64,000 nucleotides of DNA from Gemmatimonadaceae bacterium (GCA_035606695.1 DATNEW010000033.1:120050-184049); one strand, 5' to 3'. Shown: positions 25,103-33,424, counted from the stretch's first letter. Notes: a model not told the origin generated them from the letters alone. Made by a program: numbers and translations.

Positions 25103-25567
25103 ATGGATCCGGATGTGAGCGACCGTGAATGGCCGGACCTCCGCTGGTGCGGTGAGCCGCCCGTACTCGCCGCTGAGGCGATGGAGGACTGGCTGGCTAC
25201 GCTACGCGCCTGCCGTCCGTGGAACGACATGTGGCTCGACGACGTGACCGGTGGCTTTCGTGCCGTGCTCGAGGAACTGCTGCAGTGCGGTGGTCTGCTT
25301 CCTCCAGGCGTGCGAGCGGCACGCCTTCGAGCGGTGGCGCGCGAGCACGGTGCGTTCAGGCGCCGCCAGGGATACCACGCCTTGATATTGGCCGAGGAGA
25401 TCAGCGTCGCCGAAGACTCGATCGTCGCTGCGCTGATGCGAACCGGCGTGGCGCCGGAGATCGTGGCCACAATTCGAGACTCGCTGGCGCCGGTGATGCG
25501 CGCGACCGAGCGCGCCGCCTACGCCGGGTACGTCGATGGAGGCGAATTGCCCGGATTCGGTATCTAG
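25103..25567 (+). CDS. Small helical protein, RsbRD-N-like (uncertain)
   Basis: About 154 residues from ATG 25103; GTG 25073 and ATG 25082 are in frame but run through the terminator-like hairpin. The sequence is helical and without TMs. VAREHGAFRRRQGYHALILA near residues 86-105 resembles the pattern in RsbRD_N-type helical domains that precede STAS or kinase domains in this phylum, but no second domain follows. Function unknown. It is the first gene inside the 4.1-kb stretch bounded by the 31-bp repeats and is convergent with the MarR gene. Confidence 0.6.
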   Translation: MDPDVSDREWPDLRWCGEPPVLAAEAMEDWLATLRACRPWNDMWLDDVTGGFRAVLEELLQCGGLLPPGVRAARLRAVAREHGAFRRRQGYHALILAEEISVAEDSIVAALMRTGVAPEIVATIRDSLAPVMRATERAAYAGYVDGGELPGFGI

Positions 25568-25665
25568 GCAGGCTCGTATTCGAGCGCCGGACTCGAGCGC
25601 CGAGGCGCGGCGAGAATCGTAGCAGCTCAGGTTTGCAGGTGGTCAGCCTTGCATGCGCGAGCCAA

Positions 25666-26217
25666 TCACTTCGACTTGGAGCGCTTCGGTCGAGCGTGGG
25701 GCCTCGCTCGAATGACGCCGTCATCCGCGAACAGCATCGAGGGCGGCTCCGCTGTCGCTCCGAGAGCGACGGTGAGTTGACGCAGAGACCGCGCGAGCGC
25801 CGTGAGCTCTCGGCGTTCGAGCCGGCGAAGCGCGGCGAGCAGCGCGGTGGTCGGCGCGTCCGGCGCGCGTCTCAGAATTCGCCCGCCGGCCGGCGTAATC
25901 CGCACCACGGCTCTGCGTCGATCGGACGGGTCGGTCGCGCGATCGACGAGGTGCTGTATCTGCAAGCGGTCCACCACGGCCGCAACCGAGCTTCGATCGG
26001 TAAGCGTTCGTTCAGCCAGTTCGTTGAGCGAAAGCTCGGCGCCATCGCTGAGCTGTTGCAACACGAACAACTGCGCCGCGCTGATCCCGGCCGCTGCTTG
26101 CGTTTTTTGCGACGCCAGGCGGAGCACGCGGACAATTCGCCGAATCGATGCGACGGCCGAGGACATGTCGTTTTGTCGAAGCGACCCTGCGGTGCGGGAT
26201 CTCGTCGTTCGAGGCAT
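25666..26217 (-). CDS. MarR-family transcriptional regulator
   Basis: 183 residues. Winged helix at about 45-110: AGISAAQLFVLQQLSDGAEL, LNELAERTLTDRSSVAAVVD (recognition helix) and the MarR wing DPSDRRRAVVRITPAGGRIL. Flanking helices for dimerisation are present on both sides. The basic C-terminal tail RARPHARPKRSKSK is unusual. It lies 144 bp downstream of the ClC gene on the same strand. The short dyad GACT-AA-AGTC at 26231-26240, directly upstream of its start, is a possible autoregulatory site. Confidence 0.88.
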   Translation of the reverse strand: MPRTTRSRTAGSLRQNDMSSAVASIRRIVRVLRLASQKTQAAAGISAAQLFVLQQLSDGAELSLNELAERTLTDRSSVAAVVDRLQIQHLVDRATDPSDRRRAVVRITPAGGRILRRAPDAPTTALLAALRRLERRELTALARSLRQLTVALGATAEPPSMLFADDGVIRARPHARPKRSKSK

Positions 26218-26361
26218 GGCGATATAAAAAGACTAAAGTCGTGATTGGCGTCGACGATCATCGAGGGAAACGCCCCAATGTAGATCCAATCGGCGCGAAC
26301 GTCATCCCTCGACACGCAGGCCACTAGCGATCGGGCCGCGATTCTCGCGACCAAGGCGTGC

Positions 26362-28146
26362 TCACCAGAGTTCCAAGTATGTGCCGAGTTGCGGAAGCGC
26401 CGTTTCGGCGGCGACGAGAACCAGTCCGTCGCCGCGCTGAAAGACGGTGTCCGCACGCGGCACGATCATGCGATCCTGGCGGATGATCGCGATGATGTTG
26501 GTCTCGACTCCCGCGATGGTCCGCCCACTGCTCGCAATCGTGCTGCCCACGATCGGGCTCGCCGCCGGCACGACGCCGACGAAGAGTCGCTGTCCCCCTG
26601 CGAGCTCCACGGGAATGCCGACGCGCAGCAGCCGCACGAGATCGACCTCGCCGATGTTGCCGATGTTCGACAGTTCTTGTTCGCGAATGATCCGAAGCGC
26701 CGTCTCGAGATGCTGTGTATGGTGCGCCGGCGAATCCGTCCGATTGGCCACCTGCGCCTCGTACACGCTTCGATAGGCGAGCCGCGAGCTCAATCTCATT
26801 TGCACGAGATAGCTCAGCATCACCGCCAGTGCCGCCGGAACGAGCAACGTGTACCCTCCGGTCATCTCGGTCACCATCATCATCGTCGCGATGGGTACGT
26901 GAGCCGAACCGGCGAATACCGCCGCCATCCCGACAACGACGAACGGAGCCGGCGGCAGGTGCGCGGCAGCCGCGCACGCTCCGCCAAGCATGGCGCCCGC
27001 GAACAAGCTCGGCGCGAACACGCCGCCCGACCCGCCCGAGGCAACCGTCAGGCTCATCGCCACGATCTTGACGACGGCAAGGGCGAGCAGGACGCTGAGC
27101 GCGACGTGCCCGTCGATGGCGCGCTGAATCCACCCGTAGCCGCCGCCGATGACTTGTGGCCACGCCAATGCAACCAGGCCCGTGAGCAGTCCGCCGATCG
27201 CCGGCTTGAGCGCCGGGTGGACCCGCATTGTACGGAACAGATCGCGTATGCGATAGAGCACGACGGGAAGCGCGGTCGCGAGCACGCCGGCCGCCACGCC
27301 GAGTATCGCATACCATCCGTAGGAGAGCGGGGCGCGCAGCGCCGAGATCGGTGGAACGACGAAGAGCGCGTTCCAGCCGACGATCATCCCGTTCAACGCA
27401 TACGCAATGATCGCCGCGAGCGTCGCGTACAGGAGAACGCCGGACTCGAACTCCATCTCGGCGTAGAGCACCTCGATGACGAAGAGCGCGGCACCGATCG
27501 GCGAGCGAAATACCGCCGACAAACCAGCCGCCGCGCCGACGAGCAAAAGCAGCCGCCGATCGCGCGCGTCACGCTTCGTGATATCGGCGTACCACGATCC
27601 GACACCCGCGGCGATCAATGCGATCGGCCCTTCGCGACCCGCCGAGCCGCCCGAACCGATCGTAATCGCCGATGCGACGAGCTTGACCGGCGCGACGCGT
27701 GTCCGCAGCGATCCTCCCGTCTGATGAAATGCTCGAACGACGGCGTCGGTGCCGTGTCCTTCCGCTTCGGGGGCCAACCACGTTGTGAGCGCACCGACAA
27801 TGAGACCGCCGAGCGTCGTGGCGACGGGAACGAGCCACAAACCATGCGACCCGACGATCTCGACCGGCTGCCCACCCTCACTCGGCAATCCTGGCGGCTG
27901 ATACCCCGCGACGCCGCGCAAAAAGAACGCGCCGGACCACCCGAGCAAGAAGTTGAACAGTTGCGCCGCGGCTGCGCCCGCGGCGCCCAGGATGATCGTG
28001 TCGATGATGAGGCGGCGCTGGCGCGTCCACGGACGTTGACGGGTGACGCGGGACCCACCGAGTTGCGGCGGCCGCCCTTGCGTAGCGTGGCCTGGGACGC
28101 CGTTTCCGGACGTGATGTTCGGCGCCGTTAGTTCAGTATCACTCAT
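26362..28146 (-). CDS. ClC chloride channel/antiporter with C-terminal RCK_C domain
   Basis: 594 residues from ATG 28146 (upstream in-frame start lacks support). The ClC core has about ten TMs. It shows SGGSAGREGPIALIAAGVGS with the conserved gating Glu in GREGP, and SGGSGGVFAPSLFAGAMLGG (the GxFxP anion-site motif). After the core, instead of CBS domains, lies a TrkA-C/RCK_C domain at about 500-594: RLFVGVVPAASPIVGSTIAS and DTVFQRGDGLVLVAAETALP. RCK_C domains bind small ligands or ions and gate channels, so the protein is probably ligand-controlled. It overlaps the upstream small membrane-protein gene by 8 bp. Confidence 0.92.
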   Translation of the reverse strand: MSDTELTAPNITSGNGVPGHATQGRPPQLGGSRVTRQRPWTRQRRLIIDTIILGAAGAAAAQLFNFLLGWSGAFFLRGVAGYQPPGLPSEGGQPVEIVGSHGLWLVPVATTLGGLIVGALTTWLAPEAEGHGTDAVVRAFHQTGGSLRTRVAPVKLVASAITIGSGGSAGREGPIALIAAGVGSWYADITKRDARDRRLLLLVGAAAGLSAVFRSPIGAALFVIEVLYAEMEFESGVLLYATLAAIIAYALNGMIVGWNALFVVPPISALRAPLSYGWYAILGVAAGVLATALPVVLYRIRDLFRTMRVHPALKPAIGGLLTGLVALAWPQVIGGGYGWIQRAIDGHVALSVLLALAVVKIVAMSLTVASGGSGGVFAPSLFAGAMLGGACAAAAHLPPAPFVVVGMAAVFAGSAHVPIATMMMVTEMTGGYTLLVPAALAVMLSYLVQMRLSSRLAYRSVYEAQVANRTDSPAHHTQHLETALRIIREQELSNIGNIGEVDLVRLLRVGIPVELAGGQRLFVGVVPAASPIVGSTIASSGRTIAGVETNIIAIIRQDRMIVPRADTVFQRGDGLVLVAAETALPQLGTYLELW

Positions 28147-28492
28147 CGCGAGTGGGGCCTCGCGGGCGTTCGCGGCTGCGCGGCATCGGCGTGGTCGGGT
28201 TCGAGTGTTGGCGGAGTTCCCAACGCGCGGCCCCGACCGCCCAGCCCGCGACAAAACACCAAATCACGAAGCACATGGCCGCGATGCCCGCGATGCCCGC
28301 GATGCCCGCGATGGTCGCGGCGCTCGCGGGCGCGGAGGATGCCGTCTCACCGCGCACGCCAAGCGCGGCGCCCAGCGCGGCGAGCGCACCGGCGATGATC
28401 CCCCACGGCACGACGCCGTGGCGGAGGATGAAGCACGTGCGCGCGTCGTTCGTGAGGCCGAGTCTCATCGCTGGCGCCGTCGAAGAGGGCAT
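28139..28492 (-). CDS. Small two-TM membrane protein upstream of the ClC gene
   Basis: 117 residues from ATG 28492. Two TMs: about 26-46 (VVPWGIIAGALAALGAALGV) and 58-80 (ATIAGIAGIAGIAAMCFVIW). The second contains a GIA repeat encoded by tandem 9-bp units. The C-terminus is basic and Pro/Arg-rich. The end overlaps the ClC start by 8 bp, implying coupled translation and a role with the channel, though no known ClC subunit looks like this. A longer frame to 28642 would run through the dyad at 28522-28541 and is less likely. Confidence 0.6.
   Translation of the reverse strand: MPSSTAPAMRLGLTNDARTCFILRHGVVPWGIIAGALAALGAALGVRGETASSAPASAATIAGIAGIAGIAAMCFVIWCFVAGWAVGAARWELRQHSNPTTPMPRSRERPRGPTRDE
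28281..28316. repeat. Tandem 9-bp repeat within a TM-coding region
   Basis: GCGATGCCC is repeated three times (28281-28307), followed by the variant GCGATGGTC. On the minus strand it encodes the GIA tripeptide repeat in the second TM of the small membrane protein. Length changes here would keep the reading frame. Confidence 0.7.
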
Positions 28493-28521
28493 CGACTGAG
28501 CTGTGGTCCACACCCACCAAG

Positions 28522-28541
28522 ATACGGGGTATCCCCCGTAT
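28522..28541. promoter_or_regulatory. Perfect 20-bp dyad, operator-like, between ClC operon and cupredoxin
   Basis: ATACGGGG-TATC-CCCCGTAT is a perfect 8-bp inverted repeat. It sits 30 bp upstream of the small membrane-protein start on one side and 74-86 bp before the cupredoxin start on the other. GC-centred, A/T-edged dyads containing GGGGTAT are typical of copper regulators (CsoR, some MerR types); the downstream gene is a copper protein. No csoR or merR gene is in the window, and assignment to a regulator is inference. Confidence 0.6.
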
Positions 28542-28614
28542 TGGCCAGCACGGAAGTCGCCGGCGGCCCTCGGGCCTGGCATGCAACTCGCGGCGGCATC
28601 GTTCCACGAGACGA

Positions 28615-29118
28615 ATGGGGTGGGCCATGCTGCCGAAATCATGCGCGCGGGTGCTCTTGGCGCTCGCGGTGTGTGCGATGTGTGTGATGCTCGCGTGTGG
28701 GCGTGCGGAGAAGCCGCGAACCGACACCGGAACGGCCGCGCCGCCGCCGGCGCCTTCCACGCCTTCGGCGCAATCGATCGCCGGCAAGACGTGGGATGTC
28801 AAAATGTTCGGTGACGCGACGGGTTATCGGTTCGATCCCGCATCGCTCACGATCAGGCTTGGCGACGGCGTTCGGTGGACGGTGGTCTCCGGACTACCGC
28901 ACAACGTGACGTTTTGGTCCGACAGTATTCCGCCCGCCGCGGTACCTGTATTGCGCGCAAACATGCCGCAGACGACCGCGCCGTTGACCGGACCACTGCT
29001 CATGAATCCAAGTCAGACGTACACGATCTCGTTTGGCGGTGCGCCGGCGGGAACGTATCACTATTACTGTACGCCGCATCTCGCGTTTGGAATGAAAGGC
29101 ACCATCACCGTGCAATAG
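28615..29118 (+). CDS. Cupredoxin lipoprotein (plastocyanin-like blue copper protein)
   Basis: 167 residues from ATG 28615 (ATG 28627 is equally possible, with GGGGTGGG before it). The lipobox VMLAC places the lipid on Cys28. After a Pro/Thr linker comes a plastocyanin-like domain: FDPASLTIRLGDGVRWTVVS, LPHNVTFWSD and TYHYYCTPHLAFGMKGTITV. All type-1 copper ligands are present: His96, Cys152, His155, Met160. It should carry electrons at the periplasmic face of a membrane. No oxidase or copper-export gene is adjacent. The 20-bp dyad upstream may control it. The 31-bp repeat begins two bases after its stop codon. Confidence 0.9.
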   Translation: MGWAMLPKSCARVLLALAVCAMCVMLACGRAEKPRTDTGTAAPPPAPSTPSAQSIAGKTWDVKMFGDATGYRFDPASLTIRLGDGVRWTVVSGLPHNVTFWSDSIPPAAVPVLRANMPQTTAPLTGPLLMNPSQTYTISFGGAPAGTYHYYCTPHLAFGMKGTITVQ

Positions 29119-29120
29119 CC

Positions 29121-29151
29121 GGCGCGCCATGCTCGGCGACATGCGCTGAGC
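29121..29151. repeat. 31-bp exact direct repeat, right copy
   Basis: Identical to 25007-25037. It lies in the short gap between the cupredoxin stop and the convergent propeller gene, where it encodes nothing in frame with an obvious gene. The two copies bound 4.1 kb holding five genes. Confidence 0.85.
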
Positions 29152-29169
29152 GTCGCTACCGCCTCAGCG

Positions 29170-30276
29170 TCAGCCCGCCGGCTCGTAAATGCGCAGAACC
29201 GGATGGCCGTTGATGTTCTCGAGCGGCAAATACACGCGATGCGAGCGGGGATCGACCGACACCGTGTGCGCATGTGCCGCGCGGATCTCGCCGGCCGGTT
29301 TGAGCGTCGTGCCGTCCAGCCAAAACGCCGATAGCACTCCCGATTCCGCGGACACGTAGAGCCGCCGCCTCGCCGCGTCCCACGCGAGCACGTCGGGGTC
29401 GTCCGGAACCTGGAGCCGCTGAATCGCTTTCATCGTGCGAAGATCGAGCACGATCAGCGCGGCATTGCCCTCGCACGAGATGAATGCCAGCCGATCCGGC
29501 TCGTCGATCGTGAATCCGTGCGGGTGCTCCGAGCCCGCGAGGTCATAACGCTGCACGACGCGCTCGGCGATCGGATCGATCGCGACCATCTGATTTCGCG
29601 TTTGGACGGCGACGATGATGCAGTGGGAAACCGAATCATAGTGCGTGTTGCCGGCCTCGCCGCCCAGGTCGATCGTCGACCGCTTCGCGCCCGTCGTCGC
29701 GTCGATCACGGCATCCACGCCGCCCGATTCGTCCGAGACGAACACCTTGTCGGCATTCGGCGCATACGCGATTCCATCCGGAAAACGAACACCGCCGACG
29801 CGTTTCCGGATCTTAAGAGTTCTATCATCGACGATCGCGACGTCGTGCGCCCCGGCGGCCGAGATGTACACCTGATGATGCGACGGCACCGCCAAGACGC
29901 CGGTCGCACGCGGCACGTCCATGATCTCGGCGACGACGCGATCGCTGTCGGCATCGAATACCACGGTGCGGCCCGCATTCATGTGATTCATGTAAATCCG
30001 GCCGGTCGACGGATCGAAGCTCTGATAGTCGAACCGATTGGCGGGGCCGGGAAGTGGAATCTCTCGAATCAATTTGAAGCCGGGCGTCGGCGGCTTCTGC
30101 GGCGACGGGGCAGGGGCCTTCCAGCTGGTTGGCGTCATCGAGGTCGGCGTGGCAAAGCATGCCTGCCCGCTCGCACGAGCAAACGGCAGCGAAATAGCCG
30201 GCAGCGCCATAGCCGCCAGCGATATAGCCGCCAGCGCGATCGCCGCGGCGGCGCGTTCTGTTCTGACGTGCTTCAC
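29170..30276 (-). CDS. Secreted YncE-like beta-propeller protein
   Basis: 368 residues. The start is the GTG at 30276, chosen because AGGAGG lies a few bases upstream; a longer frame to 30396 has no such site. The signal peptide is long and repetitive (AAISLAAMALPAIS), encoded by three 15-bp direct repeats at 30192-30236. The mature part has propeller blades such as SFDPSTGRIYMNHMNAGRTV, NADKVFVSDESGGVDAVIDA and VLAWDAARRRLYVSAESGVL. Related in fold to the product at 19525 but clearly diverged. Role unknown; it may bind a partner in the periplasm. Confidence 0.87.
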   Translation of the reverse strand: MKHVRTERAAAAIALAAISLAAMALPAISLPFARASGQACFATPTSMTPTSWKAPAPSPQKPPTPGFKLIREIPLPGPANRFDYQSFDPSTGRIYMNHMNAGRTVVFDADSDRVVAEIMDVPRATGVLAVPSHHQVYISAAGAHDVAIVDDRTLKIRKRVGGVRFPDGIAYAPNADKVFVSDESGGVDAVIDATTGAKRSTIDLGGEAGNTHYDSVSHCIIVAVQTRNQMVAIDPIAERVVQRYDLAGSEHPHGFTIDEPDRLAFISCEGNAALIVLDLRTMKAIQRLQVPDDPDVLAWDAARRRLYVSAESGVLSAFWLDGTTLKPAGEIRAAHAHTVSVDPRSHRVYLPLENINGHPVLRIYEPAG

Positions 30277-30329
30277 GAGTGTTCCTCCTCGGATGCGCGT
30301 AACGAGCCGGAGCGGCGTCGACGCAACAC

Positions 30330-30917
30330 CTAGTGCATCGCCGCCTTGCCGCCGCTCTGTGCCCACAGCGCACGTTCGACCTTCACCGGTGTCCATCCCT
30401 TGCCAAGCTGCTCCGCCTTTTCACGCAGCGCGCTCGCGTACTTCGCATAGTAGCCGAGCGTCCACGCGACCTTGCCGAGTCCAGGCACTTGCGCGGCGAC
30501 CAACTCGTCGAAGAACGGATACACGCCAGGCGCCGTCGCGGCCGCGACCGCGGAGGCCGTCGCGGGGCCGACACCGTCGAGCTTCGCGATCTCGGAGATC
30601 GGCTTCGTCGGATGCGGGATCATGCTCAGCGCCGCCGTCGTCGTCGCGATGACACTCGCCGCGTCATTGCCATTCACCAGGACCAGGTTTCGCGCGCGCC
30701 ACTCACCGCGCGACATCTTCCACTCGGTGAGCTTCACGAGCTCGGCGAGCGTGACGTGCGGTTTCGCACGGCCGACGATCGCCTTCGGCAACTCCTTTCG
30801 ATACCAGGCGTCCCGCTCGGCGAGTTTCGTCACGCCTTGCCGTTCGATGACATCCTCGTAGCGATCGAGGGCGTCGCGCCATTTCGCCACCGCGGGTGAA
30901 TTCCAGAGGTCGGGCAT
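30330..30917 (-). CDS. Helix-hairpin-helix protein of unknown function
   Basis: 195 residues, no TM. The recognisable motif is one HhH: AKLDGVGPATASAVAAATAP near residues 110-129, preceded by LTEWKMSRGEWRARNLVLVN. The whole protein follows a pattern seen in uncharacterised proteins of bacteria and fungi with a DNA-glycosylase-like HhH, but without the catalytic Lys/Asp pair of HhH-GPD enzymes. It probably binds DNA or another protein non-catalytically. It is 53 bp upstream of the propeller gene on the same strand. Confidence 0.8.
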   Translation of the reverse strand: MPDLWNSPAVAKWRDALDRYEDVIERQGVTKLAERDAWYRKELPKAIVGRAKPHVTLAELVKLTEWKMSRGEWRARNLVLVNGNDAASVIATTTAALSMIPHPTKPISEIAKLDGVGPATASAVAAATAPGVYPFFDELVAAQVPGLGKVAWTLGYYAKYASALREKAEQLGKGWTPVKVERALWAQSGGKAAMH

Positions 30918-31057
30918 ACATCAATGTGAACATGCCTCAGCCCGCCGGTCCAGCCCGCTAGAAAGGGACAAATCATCCGTAAACATTGTGATCGGCGTCA
31001 TCGGCGAGTCCATCGAGCCATGCTACCGTCAGGCTTCGCACTTGGCGGGAGGAAGTA

Positions 31058-31588
31058 ATGCGATCATCGATGGCCATCGCCGCGGCGCTCTGTCTGAGCG
31101 TCGCGGCCTGTAGTGACTCCGGCCGAGCGCCCACCGCGCCGCCGCGCGTGCAGCCTGCGGCGCAATTCACCGAGACGCCCGCGACTCACTTGCTCGTGTG
31201 TCCTGCGACCGACAGCGCGCGTACGAGCGGCGTCCTCGGTGTTCTCGGCGGCGTACTCTCGCTGGGCGGCGACGCGCTCAGACTGCCGCTCAGCGCCGTC
31301 TTGCTCCCCACGGCGTTCGAGATCGTGGTTCCTCCGTCGCAGTATATGGAAGTGGACGTCCACGCCGTTGGGCTGACGACGTTTCTCTTCCAGCAGCCGG
31401 CGACGATCACGATTGATTACGCGCGTTGTTCGCCGGACGCCATTCCGGACGGCGTTCAGTTGCACGTCGTGTACATCGACCGCGACACGAAAGCGATTCT
31501 TCAGGACATGGGCGGGAGCGACGATCGCGCGGCGCACCGCATCACGTTCACGACCGGCCATCTCTCGGGCTACGCCGTTGCCTACTAA
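31058..31588 (+). CDS. Lipoprotein of unknown function
   Basis: 176 residues. Signal peptide with lipobox LSVAAC (Cys18), Pro-rich linker, a hydrophobic Gly-rich segment near residues 59-78 (GVLGVLGGVLSLGGDALRL), then beta-rich sequence with PPSQYMEVDVHAVGLTTFLF and a C-terminal ITFTTGHLSGYAVAY. The last motif (FTTGHLSGYA) matches the end of ZU5-like domains in secreted Gemmatimonadota proteins. A GGAGG at about 31048 sets the ATG. The next gene appears to start inside this gene's last codons. Confidence 0.75.
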   Translation: MRSSMAIAAALCLSVAACSDSGRAPTAPPRVQPAAQFTETPATHLLVCPATDSARTSGVLGVLGGVLSLGGDALRLPLSAVLLPTAFEIVVPPSQYMEVDVHAVGLTTFLFQQPATITIDYARCSPDAIPDGVQLHVVYIDRDTKAILQDMGGSDDRAAHRITFTTGHLSGYAVAY

Positions 31589-32513
31589 TGCCACTGACTC
31601 CCTTTCGCGGGCGCGAAGTCTGACGCCGCTCGGTCCGCGGCCGCACCTGTCGCGCGGGCTTCGCTACGAACAGGCCGGCGTGTCGGCCCGTGCAATCTCG
31701 GCATATGAGACGGCGCTTCGGGCGAGTGTGACGCCCGTCGAACGCGCCGAAGCGCACATTGGTCTCGCGCGCGTCTATCGCACGCTCAGTGATTGGGACG
31801 CCGCGATTCGCGAAGCGTCGTCGGCCGCGCGTCTGGCCGACGAGGCGGCAAACGGAGATCTCGCCGCGGAGGCGATGAACGTCGAGGTCGGCGTGCATCA
31901 GTTGCGCGGCGACTTCGTTGCGGGCGAGCGCCTCGCGCAGCACGCGCTGAGCAAAGCGCACAGCCCGCGCGTGCGAGGCATCCTGCTGCAGAATCTCGGC
32001 GCCATCGCGGCGCAGCGCCGTGAGTTTAGTGTCGCCGAGCGGTATTTTTCGCAGTCGGTCGAGGCGTTTACGGCGGCGCGCTACGAGATCGGGATCGCGA
32101 TTGCGCTGAACAATGCGTCGGCGGCGGCGCGCGACAGCGGGGATTTCGAACGGTCGCTCGAGTTGGCGATCGTCGCGACGAACGTGGCCGACCGCATCGA
32201 CGCGCTCGATACGACGATGCTCGCGCTGCAGAATCAAGCGCACGCGCTGCTCGAGCTCGGACACGTGGCGAAAGCCGAGAGCATTCTGAGCCAGACGCTC
32301 GGACACTATGCGGCGACGCACAACGCGCTGCGCTACGCGGAGTGTCTGGAGATCATGGGGCGCATCCACGAGTGGACGCCGGGATACATCGACTCGGCCG
32401 TCCAGTGCTATCAGTTGGCGGCGGCGACGGCCGAGAAAGTGAATGACCGCGTGCTGGTCGCGCGCCTGGAATCACGGCTGGCGCGGATGGGAAGGTCCGC
32501 CAACGTGGCGTGA
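31578..32513 (+). CDS. TPR-repeat protein
   Basis: About 311 residues. The frame is open far upstream, but that part is antisense-like shadow of the lipoprotein. The credible start is the TTG at 31578, overlapping the lipoprotein stop by 11 bp. It holds about six tetratricopeptide repeats from residue 20 to the end, for example YEQAGVSARAISAYETALRA, LARVYRTLSDWDAAIREASS and LQNLGAIAAQRREFSVAERY. No signal peptide, TM or second domain. TPR arrays bind other proteins; the partner is unknown. Confidence 0.75.
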   Translation: MPTNATDSLSRARSLTPLGPRPHLSRGLRYEQAGVSARAISAYETALRASVTPVERAEAHIGLARVYRTLSDWDAAIREASSAARLADEAANGDLAAEAMNVEVGVHQLRGDFVAGERLAQHALSKAHSPRVRGILLQNLGAIAAQRREFSVAERYFSQSVEAFTAARYEIGIAIALNNASAAARDSGDFERSLELAIVATNVADRIDALDTTMLALQNQAHALLELGHVAKAESILSQTLGHYAATHNALRYAECLEIMGRIHEWTPGYIDSAVQCYQLAAATAEKVNDRVLVARLESRLARMGRSANVA

Positions 32514-32672
32514 CGATATCGGCAAGCGGCAACCCGCGTCATCGATTAGATTCCTCTTCAGCTGGCGAGCAGCCTCCGGCTGCCCCTTTCGGCGCTCCTC
32601 GTCGCGCTCCGTGCGCGCGGTCCGCCTCGAGCCATTCCTGGTCAGCCTGCTCCAGAAGGATTCGGAGGCTCC

Positions 32673-33020
32673 ATGAATCGGCCGTCAGCGCCGCGCGAGC
32701 AAACGCGCACGCTCGCGCAGTTCGAAGACACGCGGGACTTGGAGTCGGTCATCGCCGCGGCACTCGCTGTCCGGCCGATCGACGAATCGATGCTTCGTCG
32801 CGGGGTGTGGACCTACGTCGGTGAAGAGCGCCACGCCGGCCGTTCTCCCGGGCCAGTGATCCTAACACTCACCCAATTGATCGAGCAGTCGAAGTCGACG
32901 TCGAAGATGGAGCAGCAGGCCGTGATGCGGCGCGTCATCCTCTGGGCCGTCGAAGCGTATTTCGGCCAGCTCGGCGGCGACCTGGGCGGCGCGATCGACG
33001 ACCGGATCACCGCGAGGTAG
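32673..33020 (+). CDS. Small protein of unknown function upstream of the response-regulator/KaiC pair
   Basis: 115 residues, soluble. GGAGG lies 6 bases before ATG 32673. No family recognised. Predicted two-helix centre ILTLTQLIEQSKSTSKMEQQ and QAVMRRVILWAVEAYFGQL; the rest is charged. It ends 5 bp before the response-regulator gene, which overlaps the KaiC-like gene by 4 bp, so the three form one transcription unit and the protein is probably part of the same signalling module. Confidence 0.68.
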   Translation: MNRPSAPREQTRTLAQFEDTRDLESVIAAALAVRPIDESMLRRGVWTYVGEERHAGRSPGPVILTLTQLIEQSKSTSKMEQQAVMRRVILWAVEAYFGQLGGDLGGAIDDRITAR

Positions 33021-33025
33021 CGCGG

Positions 33026-33424
33026 ATGCGGAATGACGACGCCCGGCGGACGATCCTCATCGTCGAGCGCGATCGCAACGTTCGAGAACTTCAATTAGTT
33101 TTCTTAAATAACGCCGGATTCGCCGTCGAGTTCGCGGACGATGGCCAATCCGCGCTCGACCGCGTTCGGCTGGACGCGCCGGCGCTGTTGATCACCGAGA
33201 TTCTGATTCCCCGGATCGACGGGCTGACGCTGTGCCGGCTCGTTCGGAGTGACCCCGCGATCGGCGGTGTGCCCGTCATGATTTTCAGTATTCTCGCCGC
33301 CGCGGCCCGGGCGACCGACGCCGGCGCCGCGGCCTTTCTGCGCAAGCCGCTGGTCGAATCGACCTTTCTTGCCGTGATCACCGAAGTATTGATGAATGCG
33401 AATACCGTGGTGGCTGTGCGATGA
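33026..33424 (+). CDS. Single-domain response regulator with Glu at the phosphoacceptor position
   Basis: 132 residues, receiver domain only. ILIVERDRNVRELQLVFLNN gives Glu14 and Asp16 as the acidic pocket. Thr/Ser switch residue is Ser88 in MIFSILAAA, and Lys107 in FLRKPL is conserved. The phosphoacceptor Asp is replaced: LLITEILIPRIDGLTLCR has Glu58 where DxxMP-type receivers have Asp. Glu often mimics phospho-Asp, so the protein may be locked active or act without phosphorylation. The stop overlaps the KaiC-like start by 4 bp (33421-33424). Confidence 0.88.
   Translation: MRNDDARRTILIVERDRNVRELQLVFLNNAGFAVEFADDGQSALDRVRLDAPALLITEILIPRIDGLTLCRLVRSDPAIGGVPVMIFSILAAAARATDAGAAAFLRKPLVESTFLAVITEVLMNANTVVAVR

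Noticed and set aside
26389..28131. 580-residue plus-strand open frame across the ClC gene
   Set aside because: Antisense artefact of high G+C; Arg/Asp/His-rich with no family signal.
28281..28316. CRISPR-like array
   Set aside because: The units are 9 bp without spacers and lie in a coding region; no cas gene present.
30192..30236. Three 15-bp direct repeats as a regulatory array
   Set aside because: They lie in frame within the signal-peptide coding part of the propeller gene and encode its Ala/Leu repeats.
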